NCBI GenBank assembly: GCA_902805475.1
Contig: CADCSX010000002.1
Location: 3,596,001 to 3,660,000, forward strand
Direction of reading: 5' to 3'
Length of the DNA: 64,000 nt
DNA from: Entonaema liquescens
Lineage: Eukaryota; Ascomycota; Sordariomycetes; Xylariales; Xylariaceae
Positions 1 through 9,218 of this stretch are shown here, piece by piece. The notes beneath the pieces are model-generated. The model was given only the letters and a program-made list of their open reading frames with translations. It searched no databases and was not told the DNA's origin. The translations under genes were made by a program, and so were the position numbers. Each line of letters opens with the position of its first letter. The stretch's first letter is position 1.

Positions 1-482
1 CAGCCAAAGGCACCTGAGTCTTTAAAAAGTTGTTAGTACCTAGTTACGATATATTTAAGAAGTCATCAAAACTGACCTTGCCAACGTTAATGATATTGTT
101 CGGGTCCTGGCTAACGAGAATTGTGTGCCTCCCGAAACCATAATGCGTCACTTCACTTCTTAGCTCAACTGTATATTTGGGATAGCATTGATTTCACGTA
201 CTAAGGCATGCTGAGATGTTCAGACCAATCAAAGAAATCTAATCCCTTGTTAGAAAGCAGAGCTTAGGCACTTTGGGACGCAATCTGTACCGTTGCCATC
301 ACCGAGAGGCCATCATCCAGGCCTAATTTTGTCTTCAAGACTCTTCTGGAGCTGAGGCGAACGAAGACACATAGGACCGCAACCACAGTAAAAGCAGAAC
401 AAACGCCGATAATAACTGGACTGCGATTATCATTGATATGGGCCTGTTGGTAGGCGATTTCGGACTCTAGGATCGAGCTCAT
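1..482 (-). CDS. Rhodopsin-domain (PTH11-like) integral membrane protein, 5' part
   Basis: The gene is read leftwards and cut by the window edge. Exon 1 starts at the ATG at 482-480 and encodes a short extracellular N-terminus, a hydrophobic helix and then RVLKTKLGLDDGLSVMA, the typical 'LGxDD' loop of fungal rhodopsin-domain proteins. Exon 2 (about 85-185) reads EVTHYGFGRH, the family's YGxGRH signature, and ends NVGK. A donor follows at about 83, and an acceptor (TCAG after a CTAAC branch site) near position 14 opens exon 3. The exact borders of intron 1 are uncertain. The family comprises seven-helix membrane proteins of filamentous fungi; a few, such as PTH11, act in surface sensing, most are uncharacterised. 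No break is visible in the part present. Confidence 0.75.
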
Positions 483-842
483 CTTTTCCAGTCTCTTATA
501 AAGTCGACGGTGACACCGTTTACCAACACGGATGCCACTTCAATAGATCGATAGATGAAGATAATGGAGTGAATAGATGGTGAACTCAAAGTCTATGCTA
601 GGGGTCATCAATAAAGTTACTTCTGCTAGGTATAACATGGAGGCATGCGTGGCAACGTCACACAGTCCAGATGAGCCGATACAATAAAGCGTCGAATAAA
701 ATGCCATACATCATGTGGCGTCGATGACGACTTTGTCTACAAGTCCTGTTCCGTAGAAGGATTTGACAATGCGGCTGATTGTCTTTAAGCCTCCTATTGC
801 AATATCGTGAGGGTTGTGCTCAGTTACCTAGCGGTATCTCCC

Positions 843-866
843 ATGATGATGATGATGATGATGATG
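843..866. repeat. (ATG)8 trinucleotide microsatellite
   Basis: Eight perfect ATG units in intergenic DNA, not in a supported reading frame. Confidence 0.9.
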
Positions 867-1979
867 AGTATGTCTACGTTAATTGGGCACGTGAGGCTGT
901 CCTATGTAACTAATACTCTCTGGTCAGTATAGGGCGCGGAAAGTAGCACTCCTCAGTTGTCCAGTTGGAGAGATCTGCTGCTTTGAGGCGGAGCAGGCGG
1001 CTTGATACTAATTGCGCCATGTCTGCTATTTAGCCCTATTGTGCAACGTCCTGTCTTCAATTAGAAGGCTACAGTTGTGCTATACAGCGGATAAACCCAA
1101 GCAGGGATCCCATGAGGCGCCGGAGGTCCGTACCGACCACTATCCCTCCAAATAACCCTCTTCAATTCTGAGGGAAAAGGCTCGCGGACAGTCTGTAGAG
1201 TAATATAGCTGGAGAGGTATCGAGGGGCGGCGTGTGAATTGATGCATGGGTCTATTTTAACTCATCGATCCAGCGGTAGACGGCGGATAGTCATTCCCCA
1301 AAGTATTAGCACCAAGGTCTAAGCCAGGCGTACACGTGGGTAAGTTAACCACTTTTATTGAGTAAATATTGTGGATGGTTGGCCAGTCAAGTCCTCGTGT
1401 ACCGGTAACTTTGACTTCAATACCTACCTCCCTACTTAGGTATATATCCTTTTGCTTTCCAGGCATCTCGATATAGTCCGAAATGAACTTGACTGTGCGT
1501 GGGAATTGAAAGCTATAATAGCTGATTGCAATATTCCTATATCAGCAATGCATTGAAGGCAGTTAAATTCGTATTATACTGGATTAAAGTTGATGTCCTG
1601 CACATGGTTTGCATGCTCATTATAAAGCTTCAGTCTAATGCTAGCTACATAAAAATCCTACGTATGCTCCCACTTCTATATATCTAAACACTATTAGTCA
1701 TTGGATATTTTCCTACCTTGGGCCCAGCCAGAGCTTACGGATGGGGTCAAAGGATATTATAATAGGTAATCAATACAAATGCACCAAAAAATAAGCGTAC
1801 ACAATATTATAGATAAAATACCGAGGATTATACTAAAGACAACTTGTTTATAACAGTATAACTAAAGCAATTATAGTATGTATTATTACGTTTCTAGGTT
1901 ACACAATACGACCAACATTCGGCCGCTCCCAAGAAAGGGATGAAATCCCCGCCTTGCAAACACCTATTATTTCGTGTCA

Positions 1980-1985
1980 TATATA
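1980..1985 (+). promoter_or_regulatory. TATA box of the NTF2-like gene
   Basis: TATATA lies 94 nt before the ATG at 2074, a plausible distance for a fungal TATA element followed by a pyrimidine-rich leader. Confidence 0.4.
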
Positions 1986-2073
1986 GAGCCGATACTCTCT
2001 TAATGCTTTACTCTAATCGCTATTCTCTTATTTAACCTACCCAATTGTCTTCTGGCCCAAGTATACCTCCAAC

Positions 2074-2550
2074 ATGTCATCATCTACAGACCAGCTCCGG
2101 GCCACGATAGAGTCCACACTCACCACATTCCTCGAGAACTACGCTATCGCAGTTCGCAACAAAGATGCATCTATACTTTCTGCAACGCTCTCGGAAGAAT
2201 GCACACGATACCTGAGGCCCGTCAGCTACACTAAATCCTACCCCTTCATCCCTTCATCCGAGTCCAACACCGTGTACGAGACACGAATGGCGCAGGAGAT
2301 CACGATGATGGAGGAGACTCAGGTAAAGGTTCTGGAAAGTGTCATTGACCCGACTAAGCTCAAGGCTAGCGTCTATGCCGAGCATTGGACGAAGATCGCC
2401 GGCCGTGAGCCGATTGTTCTGGAATTTTGCTGGTACATGAACTTTACAGCAGACGGAAAGAAGATCTCGCGGATTACTGAATTCATAGACACGGCTGAAG
2501 CTACGAAGATGATGGAAGAGATGTTGAGCCAAGGATATAGGAAGTCTTGA
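2074..2550 (+). CDS. NTF2-like (SnoaL-type) small protein
   Basis: A single-exon gene of 158 residues with an ATG in good context (CAACATG). An N-terminal helical part (TIESTLTTFLENYAIAVRNKD) leads into a cone-shaped NTF2-like fold: SYxxSYPF, a helix with ITMMEET, then strands KVLESVID, KASVYAEHWTKI, LEFCWYMNF and ISRITEFID. The strand pattern ending 'I.EFID...' and the length fit fungal NTF2/SnoaL-like proteins. Some relatives are isomerases or cyclases in meroterpenoid pathways, but many have no known function. No biosynthetic gene is adjacent, so the substrate cannot be inferred. No signal peptide or break is visible. Confidence 0.75.
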   Translation: MSSSTDQLRATIESTLTTFLENYAIAVRNKDASILSATLSEECTRYLRPVSYTKSYPFIPSSESNTVYETRMAQEITMMEETQVKVLESVIDPTKLKASVYAEHWTKIAGREPIVLEFCWYMNFTADGKKISRITEFIDTAEATKMMEEMLSQGYRKS

Positions 2551-3186
2551 TAAGGTTCAGAAATATCACCTAGGTATTTGTGGTGTCGGTCATAGTTGCG
2601 CTTGTAGCCAACCGAGTATGTAGATAGCTGCAATGAGAGGCCCTTCTAAGCTTTAAATATACCATTGGTACTTATATAAAAGAAACATTTCAATTCAAGC
2701 TAGACCATACGTGATGTATAGGGCCACATGTCAGCCCCGGAAGTGAGAGGATATCAGTGAGACAAGTTACAAAGATCTTGGCCCTTAGGAGTGGGCTCTC
2801 GAAGGACCAATGTTAGATAATTATAGATGTTCAAAGCGGAAAAGGGGGGAGGGGGGAATTCTATCTAGGTATACCTCCATATGAACTATTGTAACTTCTT
2901 ATTATGTTATCTTAACCCCATAATCAAAGCACAGCCATCCTGGCTTCATTCAGGTTGCGACGAAACCATAGAAAGTGCGACTTAGTAATTTTCAACTTGT
3001 ATAGAAAAGAGCGTAACGGCTATTGAAACCTAAAACGAAAGGTTCCTTCATTATGAACCCATCCCTTTCATGCTAGAAAGATATATTGTTCTTCAGGAAC
3101 GGGAGTCATAAGGTTATTTTAAAGATTTCCATGTGGTCAAAGTTCGAACCAATACCTAAGAGATCGGTCTTATGAACCCAAGCCAC
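2551..3186. other. Intergenic between convergent genes
   Basis: Holds the presumed 3' ends of the NTF2-like gene and the convergent cysteine-rich peptide gene, and a purine tract near 2838-2856. No coding signal seen. Confidence 0.6.
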
Positions 3187-3585
3187 CTACGTCCAACACT
3201 CTCCCGAGCCAGGACCAGGCTGGCATTGCATCCGTCCGCCGTTACAAGCCCAGCACCCGTAATTACCCCGACATTGGCACTTTCCGGGCTCGCAGTCGGA
3301 ATGCGGTACCAGGTATCCGGAGCACCGTTTTTCGACATCGTACTATAACGATATCTTAGCTCGTATCATAGGAATCGAAACATGTTCGGATGGCCCGGCC
3401 ACGGGTTAGGATGGTTAATCTCCCCAGGGGTTAATGAGTAATGGGAATTCACTCACCGTTTCATTCACGCCGACAAAGGTGTAGTCGCCGCTCGTGATTG
3501 TACTAAGTCCGCTGGCTTCTGTAGGATGCGCGATGGCATTACCAATGGCGATCGAGAGAAGAAGAATAGGTTGAAGGAGCCTCAT
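3187..3585 (-). CDS. Small cysteine-rich secreted peptide precursor with Kex2-type site (two exons)
   Basis: Hand-built model of 94 residues. Exon 1 is 3457-3585 (43 codons): the ATG opens a signal peptide (MRLLQPILLLSIAIGNAIA) and a short propeptide. The intron at 3343-3456 has a GTGAGT donor and a TATAG acceptor, phase 0. Exon 2 is 3187-3342 (51 codons plus TAG). A Lys-Arg pair at residues 48-49 stands directly before the first cysteine, so Kex2-type cleavage would release a 45-residue peptide with eight cysteines, at precursor positions 50, 60, 65, 67, 73, 76, 83 and 92 (C-x9-C-x4-C-x-C-x5-C-x2-C-x6-C-x8-C). An even cysteine count suggests four disulfides. The peptide is small, Gly-rich and secreted, as effectors or antimicrobial peptides often are; I do not recognise the family. 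A 60-codon ORF in another frame covers exon 2. Confidence 0.7.
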
Positions 3586-4858
3586 CTTTGCAGCTAATCT
3601 ATAGCCGTCGTAATCTTCGTAAAGTATAAAGAGAAAGCTGGATTTAGAATAAGGTCAAGTCTTTCTTCTGTCTTACGCAACTGTGCCCCCGAGTCCCAAA
3701 CGACGAGGAACGACACCGTCGTCGCTCCAACTTATCTACTTCTTCTTTGCGCAACACACAGAGCTCCAGTCAGTCCAGACTTTGGAGTATCGCGAGTTCT
3801 AGGCCTTGGTGTAAGTGATAAGCGGCACATGATATATTAAGTGCATGCAGATTCGAAAGACACCACTCATCCTAAAACTGCGGCTGAGACGTCTCAGACT
3901 TTCACCTCGTACAGAGGTAACAATCATCCCCAAAATCGCAAAAAGAGCCCCCAATGTCCAATTGACGTAAGTCAACCATGGAGTACAGATATGTGAGTCT
4001 CATCCTTGTGTTCGCGGAGAGAGCCGGGAGAGCTCGAGGTGACCGCACGCTCTGTTACACTCCTGATAATATCTCTGCCCAGACCACCATGAAGCAAGGA
4101 TGACTGACTATGCTCACACAGAGCTCTTTGAAAACAGGATTTTTCAAAGGTAAGACCCAAAGAATCCCTCCAACCCTAGGCTTGGGAACTATCAGCTATC
4201 TAAACGCAGCTGCCGTCGCTTCACAAGTCCTGTCCTTTTACATGGACACGTCAACAGTAGGATTACGATCACACCGAAGCTCATGACCTCAGGCGCTTAC
4301 TGTCAAGAGGAACACTGACGGATATACTCATACTCTATTGATGCCATACCACTCGGAAGCATGCTTAGATTAAGTCCAAGCTCATACCTCAGCCTATAAA
4401 CCAGCAGGCTTGCATATAATCTGAAAGATCTCCAAACAAATGCTAGGCATGCGCCTATTTATCCAACTTCAGTGCGATACTACATGCCCAAAGTTCCAAG
4501 GATCAATTCACCCACTTGCTAACATGGCACATCTAGTAATGCTTGCTTAACAACGTCGACTCTTGTCACGCTTCAATTAAATTGTCTAGTCTAATTATAT
4601 GCAGGAGACTTACCGTGGTATTAGGTATTAATGATTAAGAACTCAATCCGTGCTGAGCTTGGGCGGGCCTACGACGCCATTAACATTATTGCTTTATATG
4701 TCTGTAGTCTATATCTCTATCCCTCAAAGTCCTTTTTATCAGTCTATATCCGGTTTCCGTGTCCTGTTCCCGTGCCTCGAAGTCAAATCTTTGAAATCAA
4801 AATCCGTGTGCGGTACTGTTTCCCGTAAACCTGATAATCGCTAATCCCATGGTATCAA
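3586..4858. other. Intergenic, no gene seen
   Basis: Only short frames without recognisable content. The left part is the promoter of the cysteine-rich peptide gene; the right end is the 3' flank of the kinase-like gene. Confidence 0.6.
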
Positions 4859-6206
4859 TTATAGTCCCTCAACATCGTCAAACCAAACATGGCCGAGGGC
4901 TTCCCGCGCCGTGATTCTCCTCCTGGGATCAAAGTTGGTCATCTTCTTAATCAAATCCTTAAAGTCGGGGTCAAGTGCATCGCTTTTCCAGAGCGAAAAC
5001 GGCCTTCGGGGGTTCTTCGAACCAAATGAGTCTTGCAAGCGACCGAGCTCGCCGACCCAGGGGTGTCTTCGACCAAGATAGTCGATGAAGGCCTCGTAAT
5101 CATTCCATTCGGCAAAAGTGGAAATTTGCCGCTCGAGGATGGCGTTGGTAAGATCGACATTTGGCGCGCTGTCGATCCGGAAGATGACCATTTTCAGACG
5201 CATGAATATGAACTGTGTCGGCATTAGTAACCCGTAACATAAGCAAAGGCGGTCAAAACTCACCACTAGCGCCAAGGAGAATATGTCCGAAGGCTTTCCA
5301 ACTGCGCCCTGTACGTGCGCCTCGGGGCTACGCCAAAATTGATTACCAACTTTAAGCCCACGCAGAGCCTGCCCAGGTGGGATGTGAGTTGAGTCTTCAA
5401 GATCGGACAATTGCACACGGTCTACGACGATTCCCTCAGAGGTATCGCGATAATCGACCATGATGTTATTTGCTTTGATGTCTGAGACACGATGTTAGAT
5501 TTAAATCCGAAGCTTAAGTCCGAGGGGAGATACGTACCTAAATGAGCAATGTTCTGGTCGTGAAGAGCGGCAAGACCTCGTAAGCTATCTCGAAGTATGC
5601 GCTTTTGCGCGGCGAGAGAAAGATCCTTGAAGGCGAAGTTGAGAAGGTGGTCTGTCATGTACTCATTGACAAACATCTTCTGATCAGGGACGGTGTCCCG
5701 CAGCGCCCTCAGATAAGGCGAGTGGTTAAACCTCAACTGCAGAGGGAGCGCATAATTGTATTCATTCTCAAATAGACTTTTCAGAACGAACATCTTCTCG
5801 TTTGCCCTGAAGACGTGTTAGTTGGTTAAATCCGACCCACAAAGCGCAAGCGTCGGATGGGGCGCAAAAGATAAAAGAAAAATATGGATTTTTTTTTCCT
5901 TCTTCTCAGCTGCGGCTTCGCTTACCTGGCGAGATAGACCAGGCGGTCTTGTCTGTCCTGCAGAACATTTTCGATAGTGTATTCGCGACCAGAATACCCC
6001 TTCAGAATAACACCGGGCTCAAATTGCTGAGAGCCGGCGAAAGAGCTGACGCTGTGCGGAACGGTGCTAGCTTTGCGAATACTACCGCCGAAGCGAGCTC
6101 CGGAACTGTAATGGGAGGCTACGGTGGATAAATGAGAACGGCCAAATCTGGATAGGGGTTGTTTGAACGCGGTCAAAGCTGCCGAAGTGACGGCGCTGCC
6201 GCGCAT
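4859..6206 (-). CDS. Protein-kinase-like protein with putative mitochondrial presequence
   Basis: Four exons. The ATG is at 6206; introns have donors GGTAAGC near 5936, GTACGT near 5539 and GTGAGT near 5266, and acceptors TTCAG, CTCAG and CACAG that keep phase. The first 60 residues are basic and Ser/Ala-rich with almost no acidic residues, like a mitochondrial targeting sequence. The kinase fold follows: a beta3 lysine (MFVLKSLF), a catalytic loop read across an intron as HLDIKANN (HRDxKxxN with Leu for Arg), SPEA in place of APE, and D in KPSDIFSLALV. The DFG motif is replaced by DLE (QLSDLEDS). The C-lobe ends FDPRRRITAREALGHVWF, a normal subdomain XI. This matches a lineage of fungal kinase-like proteins that keep Lys, Asp and Asn but lack the DFG glycine; activity is uncertain. 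Confidence 0.8.
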
Positions 6207-8468
6207 CGTATCTCAATAAAGGTTAAAAGGAAGAAAAAAAAAATCAACTAAATCTAATGGCAGTAAAAAAAAAAATAAAGGAAAAGAGAATGGTCGTGTT
6301 GATGGAAAAAACGGATTGTGAGAGTTTCTTTGGTTTATGTTGATGTAAAAGGTCAAAAACGCAAGGGAAAATGTCGCAGGGCTTCTTCTAACAGAAGTTT
6401 GTTGAAAAATACCCTTGACAACCTTGAACGCCGCAAATCAAAGAGAAGTTGCTGGTATCCACTAGGTACGTTCACGTGGCGAAATTACAAACGGTAAGGT
6501 GCTTAGCGGTTTGTTTAGCGTTGTCGAGCGTTGTCGATTCTTGACCGTACCGTATCTAAACTGTGTGATCAGTTGATGCTTACTGTAGAATTTACTGGGT
6601 TTAGGCCGGGATCGCACCTGTTTTTGTACCTGGTTTGTAACTTGGTACTATTTAGTAGCTGGTCCGTACCCTGGTTGTACCTACTAAATGTAGTCGTCGC
6701 TGATTTATTTTGCGGATCGTTGTACGAAATAAGAAGTCTGGACCCTCGGGGGATCGATGATGAGAAGCACGTTATTATTATAATCAATTTCCAAGCATGA
6801 CTTGGGTATTATTATGAATTATGTAGGGTACGCATCCGATATTACTAAAAAGTCGAATTGATTGGAATGTACAAATCAGAGATCACACATCCAGCTCTTG
6901 GCCCTTCACCGAGAACTATCGTGGCGCTTCCGTCAAACACCAAAATCGGACATCCAATACATCAATATAAGGCAAGGGGAAGTTTTTAATGAATACCTAA
7001 CAAAACTTTACACCGCATTATTCAACTCTCAACCTTTAGGTATTAATACTATTCTTTAGTAGAGATAACTAAAACAATTGAATTTAATTGAATGAAATAA
7101 CCTATTCAATCTTGAATGTACACATTCCTCATGGATTGTGATTCAAGTGAGGCATTTGTCTTACATACCTCTTGGTTGTTTTACATTGGCGTGGCGTGGG
7201 GGGCACACCAGGTGACTTTGACCTACCGAACCATCCGCTTTGACGTGTGAATGGGATCATTCTTCAAGAGGGTATGTCGAATAATTCACCACCACGTCGT
7301 TGCACAAATAAAGTGAAAGCTTCAATCAAGTGTTGCCTCTTTTTTGGTTTTTTCTTTGTCTGGCCAGAATGTTCTTAAAATATTTATAGGTCGTCATGGA
7401 AAATGAAGTTTGGAGGTAAGGCTTTGTTGAAGCCCAAAGGCATTGTTCAAACCAATAAGACGTTAGACTTATCAAATAGTCTTTGTTTTTTACGCGGCTA
7501 TCATGCTATGATACCCTCATGCCTTAGCGTTAGCTTTACGAGAATATGCAGTTATATGATATGAGAACTTATTGAAACGGATTATGGGTTATGAGAATCA
7601 GTTTTCAATGGCTCGATATCGAGATTTGATTCTCATCTCGATTATTGACGGTATTATATATGAAAACTCATTATAGCTTTTCTATATTGCCTTCATATAC
7701 TTCAAGTGGACCCAAGAGTCTTTGAGTAGTCAACCTTGAGTAACTGGCATATAGCTCAAGCTAAGAACCGTCAAATAAGAAACAATAACTTCGAAGTCTA
7801 AGTAACCATCGCGGCTTATAAACCATTGGCTTTAAATATAGAAGTAAGCTTCCACTAGGGACAATATTTATTAAATTACAGCGATGAAGTTGGCAACATA
7901 TTTGAGCCACTCATCATTGGGTTAGGTATGTAAGTAGTGAGCCACTTTTGATGAGTCGAGGCTCAATGAAATATCTCACTTAGTCAAGTCTATGTGTCAT
8001 CATAGATAGCCTTAAGTCAGCGTATATGAGGATTCATTGTGATTCCAGTAAGTTCGGTGGCCTCAACATAGTCCCTATTATTTAGATAATACTATAAATA
8101 CTACTTCTGATCATATACTTTACATCATAGATGTCACATGACGGATTGTCCTAGGTCGAAGTATATCTGGATAGTTTAAACACACTGTTTATATGGTTAT
8201 ACAGATAAGAAATCTTCATTGTCAAGTATCTTGCTGCTGACTCGCTCATCCATGGCCTATTCATACATGTACGTACCCAATCCCAGGTACCCAGTATCCG
8301 GCATTCAGCCGTTCTATCCCACCAAGCAGTCTATAAAGATCCAAAAGTTCTAAGTCCTCCCATTACCTCGTCTAATCATTACCTAACCTTACTGGTCTTA
8401 CAGTATCGTACAGTCGGTCGGATTCATTATGCTGTAACAACTAGCCTGTTCCGCCACATACCCCTTTT
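6207..8468. other. AT-rich intergenic region
   Basis: About 2.3 kb without a supported gene. The left end is the A- and T-tract-rich promoter of the kinase-like gene (6230-6310). The ORFs at 6531-7059 are short and have no recognisable motif. The 7060-8400 part is markedly AT-rich with stops in all frames, consistent with decayed DNA, but no transposon domain remains readable. Confidence 0.6.
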
Positions 8469-9218
8469 TTAGTTCGCATCCCGGACCACGCGCGGGATTT
8501 CCTGTAGGATCTCGCGCTCGCGCTTCGGTTCTCCGCCCGGTTGCTGTCCGGGGTGGGCGCTGGGAGTAGGGTGCGGGCGGATGAGACTGATGATACCGCT
8601 GGGCCAAGCGACGCCAGAGGGGACGGGATGCTCCTCATCTCGCTTCTCTTGGATTTCACCGGTGGGATGTGGGAACCCGCCGGTTGGGTGCGGGTAGTGG
8701 CCGCTAGAATGAGTAAAGCCGCCCGGGGGAGGGAACGCGTGATCCGCGTCCCGTCCCCATAAACCGGGTCCGCTTCCAGGGTGTCCCGTTGGATGAGGGA
8801 AGCCGCCGGTCGGGTGGGGAAATCGGTGGCTAGTCGGGTGAGGGAAACCCCATGGCTCCCTGTTGTCAACTTCTGGTCCTTCGTTCTCCCTCTTTACGTG
8901 AGGAGTGGGCTGCGGCCCACCAGGGTACCATGGGAATTTGCCGGTAGGACTGGCATGGCCGTCTCCGTGATGACCAGTCGGATAAGGTCGGCCAGGCCAG
9001 CGGTGGTCTTCATCTCTCGCCCATAAACCGGGACCATCGGGGCGCTGTGGACCCCCAGTAGGATGTGGGAAGCCGGTAGGAAACGGGAAACCACCGGTCG
9101 GATGCGGGAATCCGCTGCGTGATAAGGTTGTGTGGGATTGTTGCAGGTTTCCAAATGGGGCCGCTGAGCTGCCTTGCAATGAGGCTGCTACTGCTAAGAA
9201 AGTAACGAATGATCGCAT
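8469..9218 (-). CDS. Secreted PHPTG-repeat protein with dibasic (Kex2-type) sites
   Basis: Single exon of 249 residues. The start at 9218 is chosen because it opens a clear signal peptide (MRSFVTFLAVAASLQGSSA); the frame is open further upstream but that part is leader-like. The mature part is rich in Pro, Gly and His and built from FPHPTGG-type units. Two larger modules repeat: PHPT units, then GPGLW(A/G)RD(E/A)DH at residues 62-72 and 150-160, then more PTG units, and a Lys-Arg pair at 109-110 and 192-193, each followed by E/D. A third KR is at 232-233. This is the architecture of Kex2-processed repeat proteins, the class that includes precursors of dikaritin RiPPs and fungal pheromones. 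No UstYa/DUF3328 gene, which dikaritins need, is visible in the window. It could also be a structural or cell-wall protein. A 142-codon overlapping frame is a shadow. Confidence 0.75.
   Translation of the reverse strand: MRSFVTFLAVAASLQGSSAAPFGNLQQSHTTLSRSGFPHPTGGFPFPTGFPHPTGGPQRPDGPGLWARDEDHRWPGRPYPTGHHGDGHASPTGKFPWYPGGPQPTPHVKRENEGPEVDNREPWGFPHPTSHRFPHPTGGFPHPTGHPGSGPGLWGRDADHAFPPPGGFTHSSGHYPHPTGGFPHPTGEIQEKRDEEHPVPSGVAWPSGIISLIRPHPTPSAHPGQQPGGEPKREREILQEIPRVVRDAN

Larger units (their letters stand above)
483..2073. other. Intergenic, AT-rich
   Basis: No supported gene. It holds an (ATG)8 microsatellite at 843-866 and a 69-codon minus-strand ORF at 1257-1466 that matches nothing I know. 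The right part is very AT-rich (1560-1900) and leads into the promoter of the NTF2-like gene. Confidence 0.6.

Noticed and set aside
1257..1466. 69-codon minus-strand ORF
   Set aside because: No domain, signal peptide or neighbour exon; cannot be separated from chance.
8441..8869. 142-codon minus-strand ORF overlapping the PHPTG-repeat gene
   Set aside because: Shadow frame of a GC-rich, repetitive coding sequence.
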